64,000 nt of DNA from Marinococcus halophilus (lineage in GTDB: Bacteria; Bacillota; Bacilli; Bacillales; Marinococcaceae). Made by a program: the position numbers and the translations under genes. The notes beneath the pieces were generated by a model that made no database searches, had not been told where the DNA came from, and saw nothing but the letters and a program-made list of their open reading frames with translations. Position 1 is the first letter of the stretch, and every line of letters begins with the position of its first letter. Positions 30,575 to 40,547 of this stretch are shown here, in pieces. Where the stretch lies: contig NZ_NPFA01000002.1 of assembly GCF_002265875.1 (NCBI RefSeq), forward strand, positions 290,647 through 354,646. Direction: 5' to 3'.

Positions 30575-32239
30575 TTGGCCACACAAGCGAATGGTAACGT
30601 TCGTGTTTTTTCCCTTGGCGGTATCGGGGAAATCGGAAAAAATATGTACGTTATAGAATCAGAACAGGACATGATTGTTATAGACGCAGGACTAATGTTT
30701 CCAGAGGATGACATGCTCGGAATTGATATCGTGATTCCGGATATTTCATACTTAACCCAGAACAAAGAAAAACTCCGCGGGATCTTTTTAACCCACGGGC
30801 ATGAAGACCATATCGGGGCGTTAACCTACATTCTCCGCCAGGTGCATGTGCCAGTGTATGGCACCAAGCTGACGCTTGGCATCGTGGAGTCGTATGTAAA
30901 AGAAAAAGGACTCCGCAAGAAACCGGATTTCCGTGTGGTTCATGACAACAGCGTCATCCAGACCGGCCAGCTGAAAACAAGCTTTTTCCGGACCAATCAC
31001 AGCATTCCCGATTCGGTCGGGATGGTCGTCCAGACGCCGGAAGGTATCGTGGTGCACACCGGTGATTTTAAATTTGACCAGACGCCGGTGGACGGGCAGT
31101 ACACCAGTCTGGATAAATTGACTGAAATCGGCAAAAAAGGCGTGCTCTGCCTGCTTTCTGACAGCATTAACGCCGAAGTTCCCGGCGTGAGTCCGTCGGA
31201 AGCGATTGCTGGCAATGGTATCATGGATATCTTTTTAGAAAACGAAGGGCGCATCGTGATTACAACTTTTGCGACTAACATCCACCGCATCCAGCAGGTG
31301 ATCCAGGCGGCGGAAGAAAGCGGGCGTAAAATTGCTGTGAACGGGCAGGCAATGGAAAAAACAATTGAAATCTCCCGCCGGCTCGGTTATTTGGAGGTCG
31401 AGGATGACATTTTTATTACGACCGATCAGGTAGAAGATATGGATCCAAGAAAAGTAGCTATCTTATGCACAGGCAGCCAGGGCGAGCCGGTCTCCGCCCT
31501 CATGAATATGGCAAAAGGCGAAGACGATAATTTGACAATCGAGGAAGGCGACATGGTGATTATTGCTGCCAACCCGGTTGCCGGAAACGAAAAAACGGTT
31601 TCGCAGACGATCGATTTTCTCTATCAGATCGGAGCCGAGGTCGTCATGGGCGAAAACGTCCACTCCTCCGGCCATGCCCGCCAGGAAGAACTCAAAATGA
31701 TGCTGAACCTGGTGAAGCCGAAGTACTTTATTCCAGTGCACGGGGAGTACCGGATGCAGTTTGTGCACGGGGAGCTTGCGGAAGAAACCGGCATGGATCC
31801 GAATAACATCTTTCTGCTTGATAAAGGGGAAGTTGTGGAGTTCAGCAAAGGCAAAGCTGTAAAAGCCGGCAAAGTACCGGCCGGCAACGTGTTAATTGAC
31901 GGCCTTGGCATTGGGGACGTGGGCAATATTGTTCTGCGTGACCGCCGCCTGCTGTCCGAAGACGGCATCCTTGTCGTCGTCGTAACGCTCAGCAAAAAGA
32001 CCGGCACCATCGCAAGCGGCCCGGACATTATTTCCCGCGGATTCGTCTACGTGCGCGAGTCCGAAGAGCTGATGGAAAAAGCGCATAAAAAAGTAACCGA
32101 GACGCTGGAAAAATCAATCAGCGATAACGTGAGCGAATGGTCGACGCTCAAAAGCAGCATCCGGGATTCAATGAGCCGTTTTCTTTATGAAAAAACAAAA
32201 CGGCGCCCAATGATTCTGCCGATTATTATGGAAATTTAA
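30575..32239 (+). CDS. rnjB: Ribonuclease J with complete metal-binding motif
   Basis: 554 residues, the RNase J length. RNase J has endonuclease and 5'-exonuclease activity. The metallo-beta-lactamase motif is the complete THGHEDHIGAL, then HSIPDSVG, TGDFKFD and SGHA. The beta-CASP part and the C-terminal domain (ending YEKTKRRPMILPIIMEI) follow. Position before spoIIIE matches B. subtilis rnjB. That protein has HGHDEN in place of HGHEDH and is weakly active, whereas this one keeps the full set. TTG start at 30575, 9 bases after AGGAGG. It may functionally be a J1-type enzyme. Confidence 0.93.
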   Translation: MATQANGNVRVFSLGGIGEIGKNMYVIESEQDMIVIDAGLMFPEDDMLGIDIVIPDISYLTQNKEKLRGIFLTHGHEDHIGALTYILRQVHVPVYGTKLTLGIVESYVKEKGLRKKPDFRVVHDNSVIQTGQLKTSFFRTNHSIPDSVGMVVQTPEGIVVHTGDFKFDQTPVDGQYTSLDKLTEIGKKGVLCLLSDSINAEVPGVSPSEAIAGNGIMDIFLENEGRIVITTFATNIHRIQQVIQAAEESGRKIAVNGQAMEKTIEISRRLGYLEVEDDIFITTDQVEDMDPRKVAILCTGSQGEPVSALMNMAKGEDDNLTIEEGDMVIIAANPVAGNEKTVSQTIDFLYQIGAEVVMGENVHSSGHARQEELKMMLNLVKPKYFIPVHGEYRMQFVHGELAEETGMDPNNIFLLDKGEVVEFSKGKAVKAGKVPAGNVLIDGLGIGDVGNIVLRDRRLLSEDGILVVVVTLSKKTGTIASGPDIISRGFVYVRESEELMEKAHKKVTETLEKSISDNVSEWSTLKSSIRDSMSRFLYEKTKRRPMILPIIMEI

Positions 32240-32264
32240 AAGCACGCGAAAAGCTTGCCATGAC

Positions 32265-32305
32265 ACACCCCTGCGTTAGCCAGTTTGGCGGGCAGGGGGT
32301 GTTTT
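32265..32305 (+). terminator. Terminator after the RNase J gene
   Basis: ACACCCCTGC pairs with GCAGGGGGTGT with one bulge; an inner GCCA-GTT-TGGC stem stacks on it, and TTTTATT follows. Confidence 0.85.
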
Positions 32306-32343
32306 ATTGAACAGAGCTTTTTCGGGGAGAAAGGAGCCAAATC

Positions 32344-34725
32344 ATGGCAAAAACGGCGAAGCGGAAAAAGAAACGAACCTCGTCGAACAGAAACAGGCAG
32401 CCGGCTTTTTCATGGCCGGCGCTTGCAGCTGCGCTGCTTGCCCTCATATCGCTTGGCGGATGGGGATGGGCCGGCCAGCTGCTCCGCTCCGGGTCCCAAT
32501 GGCTCACCGGGGACCTCTGGTGGGTATTGAACTTGCTTATATTTGCTTTTTCCACTGTATGGATGGTCAACCGGAACGCAGTGAAGAAATATCCGTTGCG
32601 GTGGACGGGCGGAACACTTCTTTTTCTCGGGGTGATTCTTTTTACAGAGGTCCGCTGGGCTTCAGGCATCAACGGTCCGGCGATTTCCGTTTTTATGGAA
32701 ACGTTCGGCCGTGACGGCTGGCTCGACCGATCCGGAGCAGCCTCTACCGGTGGCGGCGCGATCGGCGCTCTTATTTACGATGCTGTTCATTTTCTGATCG
32801 GAACAGCCGGGGCATATATTGTTTCTGTGCTTCTTGTGATCGCGGGACTATTTTTACTTATGCAGTGGTCTTTTCAACATACGATGCAGACAGGCGGGGC
32901 ATGGGCGGCCCGTGCCTCGAAACAGGGAGCAGCCCGGGCGGTCGAAAAAGGGAAACAGCGCCAGGCGGAACGAAGAAAGCAAAAGGAGGCGCGGGCAAAA
33001 GAAGCGCCTGCGAAGGCTGCGCCGAAGCAGACAGAAACGCCTGAAGCACCTGCGGAAAAAGCGAAAGAAAGCGCAGAAAAGCCGAAAATCTTTTCCTTTA
33101 CCGAACAGGCGTACCAGGAGCCGCCGGCGGTTAAAGAGACACCGAAGCCGGAGGAGCCTGCGCGCAAAAAAGAAGCGCCTGCGCCGGAGCAAACGGGGGC
33201 GCCTGCAGAGTCCGAACCCGAGATGGACCGCTCGGATATGCTGAGTGTGACCGAGGGGGAGACCGAGAACAAGAACTATCAGCTGCCGGCGCTTACGATG
33301 CTCTCAGCGCCGAAAAAACAGAATCAGCAGCAGGAGCGTTCGCAAATTTCGGCCAATGCGAAAAAGCTCGAAGAAACGCTGCAGAGCTTCGGAGTGAAGG
33401 CGAACGTATCGGAAGTACACCTTGGCCCCGCGGTCACCAAATACGAGATCCAGCCGGCTGTCGGGGTGAAGGTCAGCAAAATTGTCAACCTTTCCGATGA
33501 CATTGCGCTTGCGCTCGCGGCCCGGGACATACGGATTGAAGCGCCGATTCCAGGCAAATCCGCCGTCGGCATTGAGGTGCCGAACCAGGAAGTGGCGATG
33601 GTGACGCTTCGGGAAGTGCTTGAGTCGCTCGATAAAAAAGACGAACATGTGCTGAATGTCGCGCTCGGCCGGGATATTTCCGGCGAACCGATTCTCGCTT
33701 CCCTCCACAAAATGCCGCACCTGCTTGTCGCCGGGGCGACAGGAAGCGGAAAAAGTGTCTGCATTAACGGCATCATTACAAGCATTCTGATGCGGGCCCG
33801 CCCGCACGAGGTGAAGCTGCTGATGATTGACCCAAAAATGGTAGAGCTGAACGTATATAACGGCGTGCCCCACCTGATGGCGCCGGTGGTCACCGAACCG
33901 AAGAAGGCGGCCCAGGCGCTGAAAAAAGTGGTGGCTGAAATGGAACGGCGCTATGATCTGTTTTCGCACACGGGCACGAGAAACCTGGAAGGCTACAACG
34001 AATGGATCCGGAAGCAGAACGATAAAGGCGGAGCCAAGCAGCCCGAGCTCCCGTACATTGTGGTTATCGTCGACGAGCTTGCGGACCTCATGATGGTTGC
34101 CTCGGGCGAGGTGGAGGATGCGATTACGCGCCTCGCCCAGATGGCCCGGGCGGCCGGCATTCATATGATCATCGCGACCCAGCGCCCGTCCGTGGACGTC
34201 ATTACCGGGGTCATCAAAGCCAATATTCCGTCGCGGATCGCATTCGGCGTATCGAGCCAGACGGATTCCCGGACCATTCTTGACAGTGGCGGGGCGGAAA
34301 AGCTGGTCGGCAAGGGGGATATGCTGTTCTCCCCGATCGGCTCCAACAAATCCACCCGTGTGCAGGGAGCGTTTGTGTCCGACCAGGAAGTGGAACAGGT
34401 GGTGGAGGCAGTCGTCGCCCAGCAAAAAGCCAAGTACCAGGAAGAAATGATACCCGATGACCAGCCGGCGCAGGCTGAACGGCCGAGCGACGAGCTGTTT
34501 GACGAAGCGGTGGATATGATTCTGCAGATGCAGAGCGCCTCCGTATCGATGCTGCAGCGCCGGTTCCGCATCGGCTACACGCGCGCAGCCCGCCTCATCG
34601 ATGAAATGGAGGACCGTGGCATCGTCGGGCCGTACGGCGGCAGTAAGCCGCGTGAAGTGCTTGGCGACACCCGGGGAGCAAACAGCGAACCCGCGGAAGA
34701 AAAGGAAGATACGCACCATAGTTGA
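32344..34725 (+). CDS. spoIIIE: DNA translocase FtsK/SpoIIIE
   Basis: 793 residues. Four membrane segments lie in about the first 175 residues. A Lys/Glu/Pro/Ala-rich linker runs to about residue 320. The RecA-like motor follows, with Walker [15 protein letters not shown] near 467 and Walker [15 protein letters not shown]. The gamma DNA-recognition domain is at the end ([20 protein letters not shown]). It pumps chromosomal DNA through a closing septum, including into the forespore. Position and size match B. subtilis spoIIIE. Other paralogues may exist elsewhere, so FtsK-like duty in vegetative cells is equally possible. TepA and its neighbours, found before it in B. subtilis, are missing. 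Confidence 0.95.
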   Translation: MAKTAKRKKKRTSSNRNRQPAFSWPALAAALLALISLGGWGWAGQLLRSGSQWLTGDLWWVLNLLIFAFSTVWMVNRNAVKKYPLRWTGGTLLFLGVILFTEVRWASGINGPAISVFMETFGRDGWLDRSGAASTGGGAIGALIYDAVHFLIGTAGAYIVSVLLVIAGLFLLMQWSFQHTMQTGGAWAARASKQGAARAVEKGKQRQAERRKQKEARAKEAPAKAAPKQTETPEAPAEKAKESAEKPKIFSFTEQAYQEPPAVKETPKPEEPARKKEAPAPEQTGAPAESEPEMDRSDMLSVTEGETENKNYQLPALTMLSAPKKQNQQQERSQISANAKKLEETLQSFGVKANVSEVHLGPAVTKYEIQPAVGVKVSKIVNLSDDIALALAARDIRIEAPIPGKSAVGIEVPNQEVAMVTLREVLESLDKKDEHVLNVALGRDISGEPILASLHKMPHLLVAGATGSGKSVCINGIITSILMRARPHEVKLLMIDPKMVELNVYNGVPHLMAPVVTEPKKAAQALKKVVAEMERRYDLFSHTGTRNLEGYNEWIRKQNDKGGAKQPELPYIVVIVDELADLMMVASGEVEDAITRLAQMARAAGIHMIIATQRPSVDVITGVIKANIPSRIAFGVSSQTDSRTILDSGGAEKLVGKGDMLFSPIGSNKSTRVQGAFVSDQEVEQVVEAVVAQQKAKYQEEMIPDDQPAQAERPSDELFDEAVDMILQMQSASVSMLQRRFRIGYTRAARLIDEMEDRGIVGPYGGSKPREVLGDTRGANSEPAEEKEDTHHS

Positions 34726-34736
34726 GGAGGATTTTC

Positions 34737-36011
34737 ATGCAGCCAGTGACAACGAACACGAATATTCCGGTGCATTTATTTCAAACGAAGCAGTTTAAAA
34801 CAACGGCCGTCATTATGCAGTGCCGCGCTCCGCTGTCCGAACATACCGCAGCGGGCCGGGCGCTGTTGGCCAGAGTGCTGAAAAAAGGGAGCCTGCGCTA
34901 CCCGTCGCAGTCCCACATAAAAGAAAAGCTCGATGACCTGTACGGTGCCTCGTTCAACGTGGACGTCGGCAAACGCGGCAACTATCATGTGATGAGCTTT
35001 CGCATGGAGTTTGTAAACGAGCAGTTTCTGCCGGCACAGGAGGATCTGTTTGCCGAAGCGACCGCTTTTTTAGCAGAAATGGTGCACGCACCGCTTGCAG
35101 AGGGCCGCGCGTTTAACTCAAAGATCGTCGAAGAGGAAAAGCGGACCCTGGTGCAGAAAATCAATACGATTTACGATGAAAAGGACCGCTACGCCAACAT
35201 GCGCCTTGTGCAGGAAATGTGCAGCGCCGAAGCATACTCGGTGCATCCGCTTGGCGATGCCCACCAGATGGAGGCTCTCGATGAGCAGAAGCTCTACGAC
35301 GTATACGAGCAGTTTCTGGCTGAAGATGCGATTGACGTCTATGTGGTCGGCGACGTGGGATCGTATGACGTGGAGGCAGTAACAGGCCCGTTTCCGGAAC
35401 GAAGCCCCCTGCCGCCGGTTGAAGACGGGTCGGAGCGCCCGCCGCGTGTACGTTACGTGGAGGAGGCCGATGACATCCACCAGGGCAAGCTGCAGCTCGG
35501 CTACCGGACGCCGGTTACGCAGGACGATCCGCAGTTTGCCGCGATGCAGGTAACCAACGGACTGTTCGGCGGCTTTCCGCACTCGAAGCTGTTTCAGGAA
35601 GTGCGCGAAAAACGGAGCCTGGCGTATTACGCCGCGTCCCGCTATGAAAGCCAGAAGGGGCTGGTCATGGTGATGACCGGCATTGAAAAAGGGCAGTACG
35701 AGCAGGTGAAGACGGTCATCGGTGAACAGCTGCAGGCGCTGCAGCAGGAGGCCGTGTCCGAGGAACTGCTGGCCCAGACGAAAAGAATGCTCATCAACCA
35801 GATCCGGGAGACGACCGACGCCCCGGGCGGACTGGCAGCTCTGCATTTTCAGGGAAAAATGGCCGGCCGCGTCCGCCCGATTGAAACATGGATTGAAGAA
35901 ATTGAGCAGGTGAGCGCGGAGGACGTGCTTGCATGCGCGAACTCGATTGTGCTTGATACCGTATTTTTCCTACACGGAAAGGAGGATAAAGATGCAGAAA
36001 CAACAGTATGA
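34737..36011 (+). CDS. ymfF: YmfF, M16 peptidase-like protein without zinc motif
   Basis: 424 residues from ATG 34737, 6 bases after AGGAGG. The M16 fold is recognisable (LLARVLKKGSLRYPSQS, later KLQLGYRTPVTQDDPQFAAM and FQEVREKRSLAYYAASRYES). The N-terminal HxxEH zinc motif is replaced, so it is probably the non-catalytic partner of the next gene. Such pairs recall AlbF/AlbE and the two-subunit mitochondrial peptidase. In Firmicutes the pair is linked to rodZ and pgsA. Overlaps ymfH by 20 bases. Confidence 0.88.
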   Translation: MQPVTTNTNIPVHLFQTKQFKTTAVIMQCRAPLSEHTAAGRALLARVLKKGSLRYPSQSHIKEKLDDLYGASFNVDVGKRGNYHVMSFRMEFVNEQFLPAQEDLFAEATAFLAEMVHAPLAEGRAFNSKIVEEEKRTLVQKINTIYDEKDRYANMRLVQEMCSAEAYSVHPLGDAHQMEALDEQKLYDVYEQFLAEDAIDVYVVGDVGSYDVEAVTGPFPERSPLPPVEDGSERPPRVRYVEEADDIHQGKLQLGYRTPVTQDDPQFAAMQVTNGLFGGFPHSKLFQEVREKRSLAYYAASRYESQKGLVMVMTGIEKGQYEQVKTVIGEQLQALQQEAVSEELLAQTKRMLINQIRETTDAPGGLAALHFQGKMAGRVRPIETWIEEIEQVSAEDVLACANSIVLDTVFFLHGKEDKDAETTV

Positions 36012-37287
36012 TCAGCTGCATGAAACTGTCTACTCCGAAGTGATGCCAAACGGCCTCCGGGTGTACGTGCTTCCAAAACAGGGGTTCAGTAAAACATTTG
36101 CCACCTTCACCACCGACTACGGCTCCATTGACAACGCCTTCGTTCCGATCGGGCAAAAGCAGAGCGTGGAGGTGCCGGACGGAATCGCCCATTTTCTGGA
36201 GCACAAAATGTTTGAAGATGAAGAGGGGGACGTATTTGATACGTTCGGCAAACAGGGGGCTTCAGCGAACGCGTTCACCTCCTTTACCCGCACGGCGTAT
36301 TTGTTTTCAAGCACTGACGACACCGCAGTGAACCTGCATACGCTGCTCGACTTTGTGCAGCACCCGTATTTCACCGAGGAAAGCGTAGAAAAGGAAAAGG
36401 GCATTATCGGCCAGGAGATCAGCATGTACGATGATGATGCTGACTGGCGCCTCTTTTTCCAGCTGCTCGGCAATCTGTATCACCGCCATCCGGCCCGTAT
36501 TGATATTGCCGGCACCGCTGAGTCCATTAACCGGATTACCAAGGATGATCTGTATACGTGTTATCATACGTTTTACCATCCGGCCAACATGATTTTATAT
36601 GTGGCAGGGGCGGTGGAGCCTGAAGACATTTTCGAGCTCGTACGAAGCAACCAGGCGGAAAAGGAATTTGCGCCGATGGACCACGTGGAACGCGTTGAAG
36701 TGAACGAGCCGGCAACGGCGCTTCATTCCAGGGCAGTCGAAAAGATGAGCATCCGCCTGCCGAAGGTGCTTCTTGGCTACAAGCTGTCACTGCACAGCGC
36801 AACGGAGAACCTGCTGTACGAGGAAGCCCGGCTGGAGCTGCTGCTTGAAACGCTGTTCGGAGAAGGCTCGGAGGCGTATGAAACGCTGTACTCCGAAGGG
36901 CTGATCGATGACAGCTTTTCAAGCGAGGCGATGATTGAGCGTTCGTTTTCGCTCGCGGCCATTGGCGGCAATACGCCGAAGCCGGAAGAAACGGAGGCAC
37001 GGCTGCTTGACATTATCGCACACGCCCAGACTGAAGGCATGGACGAACGGCGCTTTGAACGGATGCGCAAAAAGCTGCTAGGCCAGCTCGTCAAACAGCT
37101 GAATTCCACTGAATTTCTCGCTACCGAGGGCACGCGCTACGCGTTTCACGGCGCATCGGTCATGGATGCAGTGGACATTATGCAGCAGGTGACGTTCGAG
37201 GACATTTCCGGATTGTTGCAAAATGAATTCCGCATCGACAACCGAACAACCTCCATCGTCGACCAGAAGGGCGAAACCGATGCCTGA
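35992..37287 (+). CDS. ymfH: YmfH, M16 zinc peptidase
   Basis: 431 residues, start chosen at ATG 35992 behind AAAGGAGG inside the end of ymfF. The inverted zinc motif GIAHFLEHKMFEDEEGDVF gives HFLEH, with the distal glutamate in EKEKGIIGQEISMYDDD. The second half has the FSSEAMIERSFSLAAIGG region of the inactive repeat. It probably forms a complex with YmfF and trims a peptide whose identity is unknown. The stop overlaps the ymfI start. Confidence 0.9.
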   Translation: MQKQQYDQLHETVYSEVMPNGLRVYVLPKQGFSKTFATFTTDYGSIDNAFVPIGQKQSVEVPDGIAHFLEHKMFEDEEGDVFDTFGKQGASANAFTSFTRTAYLFSSTDDTAVNLHTLLDFVQHPYFTEESVEKEKGIIGQEISMYDDDADWRLFFQLLGNLYHRHPARIDIAGTAESINRITKDDLYTCYHTFYHPANMILYVAGAVEPEDIFELVRSNQAEKEFAPMDHVERVEVNEPATALHSRAVEKMSIRLPKVLLGYKLSLHSATENLLYEEARLELLLETLFGEGSEAYETLYSEGLIDDSFSSEAMIERSFSLAAIGGNTPKPEETEARLLDIIAHAQTEGMDERRFERMRKKLLGQLVKQLNSTEFLATEGTRYAFHGASVMDAVDIMQQVTFEDISGLLQNEFRIDNRTTSIVDQKGETDA

Positions 37288-38005
37288 CTGGACGCTGGTG
37301 ACTGGAGCGAGCGGGGCAATTGGAAGCGCAGCAGCTGAACGGCTTGCTGCCTCCGGCCGCCCGCTTCTGCTTCATTATTATCAAGGAAAAGAAAACGCAG
37401 AACAGACAGCTATGCGCTGCCGCCAAAACGGACAGCAGGCAGAATTAGTCTACGGCGATCTTGCCACCGAGGCAGGCCAGGAGGCGTTTACCGCCCGGCT
37501 GCCCCAAAATATTGATACGTTTATTCATGCTGCAGGCATGGAGGAATACATACTATTTCAGGAAACCACGTACGCCCACCGAAATTCGATTATTCAGACA
37601 AATGCGATGAGCGCGCTTGCGGTCAGCCGGGCACTCCTCCCGGAAATGATCCGTGCCCGCCAAGGAACGATTGTTTTTGTGAGCTCCGTATGGGCCCGGG
37701 AAGGAGCAGCAATGGAATCCACCTATGCGGCGGCCAAAGGAATGATTGAAGCGTTCACCCGGTCGCTTGCCAAAGAAACCGGACCGTCCGGCGTCAGGGT
37801 AAACGCGGTGGCGCCGGGAGCGGTCGCCTCCCCGATGCTCGGGCATCTGTCGGAGGAGGAACGGCAGGACGTCGCCGGGCGCGTGTCGCTCGGACGGATT
37901 GGCACACCGGGGGAGGTGGCTGGAACCGTGGCGTTTTTATGCTCGCCGGATGCCGCTTATGTCCACGGGGAAGTGCTCCGCGTCGACGGTTTATTTCCGT
38001 CCTGA
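37280..38005 (+). CDS. ymfI: YmfI, short-chain dehydrogenase
   Basis: 241 residues from ATG 37280, overlapping the ymfH stop by 8 bases. Classical SDR features are LVTGASGAIGSAAAERL for NADP binding, HAAGMEE in the NAG position, and YAAAK as the catalytic Tyr-Lys pair preceded by a Ser in FVSSVWARE. Its closest look-alike is FabG. The substrate is unknown. The same gene sits between ymfH and ymfK in B. subtilis. Its binding site (AAGGGCG) lies within ymfH. Confidence 0.88.
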   Translation: MPDWTLVTGASGAIGSAAAERLAASGRPLLLHYYQGKENAEQTAMRCRQNGQQAELVYGDLATEAGQEAFTARLPQNIDTFIHAAGMEEYILFQETTYAHRNSIIQTNAMSALAVSRALLPEMIRARQGTIVFVSSVWAREGAAMESTYAAAKGMIEAFTRSLAKETGPSGVRVNAVAPGAVASPMLGHLSEEERQDVAGRVSLGRIGTPGEVAGTVAFLCSPDAAYVHGEVLRVDGLFPS

Positions 38006-38081
38006 AGCCCCCGCATGTTCTGTTCAAATGGGAAAAAATGACGTACAATAAAAGCAGTAGAGATAAGAGGGGGAACGCCTG

Positions 38082-38855
38082 ATGGCTGGCAACGAATGGT
38101 ACGTGGAATATGAAATTCATCAAAACCGCCCCGGCCTGCTCGGGGATATTTCTTCGCTGCTCGGCATGCTTGCGATCAATATCGTGACGATCAACGGCGT
38201 GGAGGGCAACCGCCGGGGGCTGCTTCTCCGTTGTGACAGCTATGACCGGATTCAGCGGCTGCGCGCCATTCTGGATACGATTCAGATCATTTCCGTTCGA
38301 AAGGTTAAGCAGCCGGGCCTGCGGGAAAGGCTCGCTGTCCGCCACGGCCGCTATATTGAACGCGATGCCGATGACCGGAAAACGTTCCGCTTCGTGCGCC
38401 CGGACCTCGGGCTGCTGGTCGATTTTATGGCCGAACTGTTCAAAAAGGACCGCCACTACCTTGTCGGTATCCGCGGCATGCCCCGGGTCGGGAAAACCGA
38501 ATCCCTTGTGGCTGCAAGCGTATGCGCCAACAAACGGTGGACATTTGTGTCGTCAACGCTTCTGCGCCAGACGATGCGCACCCAGCTTGGGGAGGACGAA
38601 CGAACAAACAGCCACGTGTTTATTATCGACGGAATTGTCACTACCATGCGGGCGGCCCGGAAGCACCGCGACCTCGTGGAAGAGATCATGCGCCTGCCTG
38701 CGGTCAAGGTCGTTGAGCATCCGGATATTTTTATCCGGGAAACATCGTATACGGCGGATGATTTTGACTGCATGATTGAGCTGAGAAACGATGAAAGCCA
38801 GGTGATTTCTTACGATACGGTGGACTCGGGGTTTTCATCCTTTGATATTAGTTAA
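38082..38855 (+). CDS. ymfK: YmfK, DUF3388 protein with ACT-like and P-loop-like parts
   Basis: 257 residues. The first 75 residues resemble an ACT domain (YVEYEIHQNRPGLLGDISSL). A second part contains VGIRGMPRVGKTESLVAA, which has the spacing of a Walker A loop. HVFIIDGIVTTMR could serve as Walker B. Found beside ymfI and rodZ in Bacillus; function unknown. The small DUF3243 gene ymfJ that precedes it in B. subtilis is missing. A weak TACAAT box is at 38044-38049, and AGAGGGGGAACGCCTG precedes the ATG. Confidence 0.85.
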   Translation: MAGNEWYVEYEIHQNRPGLLGDISSLLGMLAINIVTINGVEGNRRGLLLRCDSYDRIQRLRAILDTIQIISVRKVKQPGLRERLAVRHGRYIERDADDRKTFRFVRPDLGLLVDFMAELFKKDRHYLVGIRGMPRVGKTESLVAASVCANKRWTFVSSTLLRQTMRTQLGEDERTNSHVFIIDGIVTTMRAARKHRDLVEEIMRLPAVKVVEHPDIFIRETSYTADDFDCMIELRNDESQVISYDTVDSGFSSFDIS

Positions 38856-38873
38856 AGGGGCAGGTGAGCCGTT

Positions 38874-39794
38874 ATGGCAGAATTAGGACCATACCTTCGC
38901 GGGGAACGCGAGCGCCAGGGGGCAAGCCTCGAGCTGATGCAGCAGCGCACGAAAATTCAACGAAGGTATTTACAGGCAATTGAAAAAGGCGACTACGGAG
39001 CGCTGCCGGGAGCATTTTATACCCGGGCGTTCATCCGCAGCTACGCCGAAGCGCTCGGCCTGAATGCCGAGGACATTTTCCGGCAGTACGGCGGTGAACT
39101 GCCGGCACCGAAACAGCAGCCGGCCGCGATGCCGTCGCGGACGTCACGGAAGCAGACGCGCAGCAGAAATCAGCAGCCGCGCCAGCAGCAGAAACAGAAA
39201 AAAACATCCTTCCTGCCCTTTGTGTTTGCGCTTATTTTTCTTTTAATTATCGGGGCAGGCATCTGGCTGTTATTTCAAAATGTGAACAGCGATACGCAGA
39301 CTCAACAGCAGCAGAGCGATGAGGGCACCGGTGTGCAATTTGAGTCGGGCGCAGGCAGCGACGATGAAGGCAGCGCAGAAGAGAACGCAGGCAGTGCAGA
39401 AAACGCCCCGGAGGAAAACGAAGAAGCGGGCGGGGAAGAAAACGAAAGCACTGACGAAGAAGAGAACGGCGGTGCCGATGTGCAGCTGGAAGAAACGTCC
39501 GCTGAAGGAGACAACGCCTCGTATGATGTGATCGGGGCGGAAACGTTCGAGCTGACGATGAATTTCAGTGGAGACTCCTACGTGGATGTGACGAATGCAG
39601 AAGGCGACATGCTCGACATGTTCTCTAGCCAGTCAGCCGGTGATGAACTTGAGGAAACGTATGAAGAAGAAGAGATTACCGTCAACGTCGGCAACACAAA
39701 CAATATGGAGCTGGCCGTTAACGGCCGGGAATTTTCCTATCCTTCGGACGGCACCCACCAGAGAATTACATTTACGGCAGTGCCAGAAGAATAA
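38874..39794 (+). CDS. rodZ: RodZ-like cytoskeletal membrane protein (YmfM)
   Basis: 306 residues. An N-terminal helix-turn-helix (about 5-75; GPYLRGERERQGASLELMQQ) binds MreB in known RodZ proteins. A Gln/Arg-rich stretch leads to one membrane segment near 120-142 (PFVFALIFLLIIGAGIWLLF). The external part starts with about 80 residues dominated by Glu, Asp, Gly and Ser, then a beta-rich DUF4115-like domain. The extreme acidity suits a salty outside environment. Neighbour pgsA is the usual partner. Confidence 0.92.
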   Translation: MAELGPYLRGERERQGASLELMQQRTKIQRRYLQAIEKGDYGALPGAFYTRAFIRSYAEALGLNAEDIFRQYGGELPAPKQQPAAMPSRTSRKQTRSRNQQPRQQQKQKKTSFLPFVFALIFLLIIGAGIWLLFQNVNSDTQTQQQQSDEGTGVQFESGAGSDDEGSAEENAGSAENAPEENEEAGGEENESTDEEENGGADVQLEETSAEGDNASYDVIGAETFELTMNFSGDSYVDVTNAEGDMLDMFSSQSAGDELEETYEEEEITVNVGNTNNMELAVNGREFSYPSDGTHQRITFTAVPEE

Positions 39795-39799
39795 ATCCG

Positions 39800-39834
39800 G
39801 CCTTCGCTTCTGAGCGTTTCAGAACGAAGGCTTT
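39800..39834 (+). terminator. Terminator after rodZ
   Basis: GCCTTCGCTTCTGA pairs with TCAGAACGAAGGC with one bulged C and a 5-base loop; TTTGCTTTG follows. Confidence 0.8.
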
Positions 39835-39886
39835 GCTTTGCCATAAACAAATTGTGCGTTTTGTTCCATGAGAAAAAAAGATATGT

Positions 39887-39894
39887 GATACAAT
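39887..39894 (+). promoter_or_regulatory. Possible extended minus-10 promoter for pgsA
   Basis: TG one base before TACAAT (39889-39894), with no good minus-35 box. About 50 bases before pgsA and after the rodZ terminator. Confidence 0.4.
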
Positions 39895-39947
39895 ATGAAA
39901 GACTGGAATGTGGACGGAACAGCACGATTTGCAAGTAGGAGGACGCT

Positions 39948-40526
39948 ATGAACTTACCTAATAAAATTACGATCGCCCGGGTGCTGATGATTCCGCTATT
40001 CGTTATCGCTGTCCTGGTGCCTTTTCCGTTTGGCACATGGTCGATAGGAAACGCCGGGCTGCCGGTGCATCATTTCATCGGAGCGGTCATCTTTGCGATC
40101 GCAGCCGTTTCCGACTGGCTCGACGGTTATATTGCAAGAAAGTACAAGCTGGTGACTTCGTTTGGCAAGTTTTTGGACCCGCTTGCGGACAAGCTGCTTG
40201 TCACGGCCGCCCTGCTTGTGCTGATTGACATTTCTATGCTGGCGTCCTGGATGGCGATCATTATTTTGAGCCGCGAATTTGCGGTTACCGGTATCCGGCT
40301 GGTGGCTGCGGGAGAAGGGAACGTCATTGCGGCAAGCGGACTTGGGAAATGGAAAACCACATTCCAAATGGTTGCTATTGTGGTGCTCTTGCTTCACCAC
40401 TTTCCATTTTCCTATGCCGGCATTCCGACAGGCGACGTGCTTATGTGGATCGCTGTTATTTTAACCATCATATCCGGCGTCGATTATTTCTGGAAAAACC
40501 GCGCTGTGATTATGAAGACGATGTAA
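39948..40526 (+). CDS. pgsA: Phosphatidylglycerophosphate synthase
   Basis: 192 residues with about four membrane helices. It joins CDP-diacylglycerol, made by CdsA, to glycerol 3-phosphate. The CDP-alcohol phosphotransferase motif is SDWLDGYIARKYKLVTSFGK leading into FLDPLADKLL, which contains all the conserved Asp residues. AGTAGGAGG precedes the ATG. The rodZ-pgsA-cinA-recA order is typical of Bacillus, except for the helicase inserted before recA. Confidence 0.97.
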   Translation: MNLPNKITIARVLMIPLFVIAVLVPFPFGTWSIGNAGLPVHHFIGAVIFAIAAVSDWLDGYIARKYKLVTSFGKFLDPLADKLLVTAALLVLIDISMLASWMAIIILSREFAVTGIRLVAAGEGNVIAASGLGKWKTTFQMVAIVVLLLHHFPFSYAGIPTGDVLMWIAVILTIISGVDYFWKNRAVIMKTM

Positions 40527-40547
40527 GGTGTATCGGAGGAACGTGTA

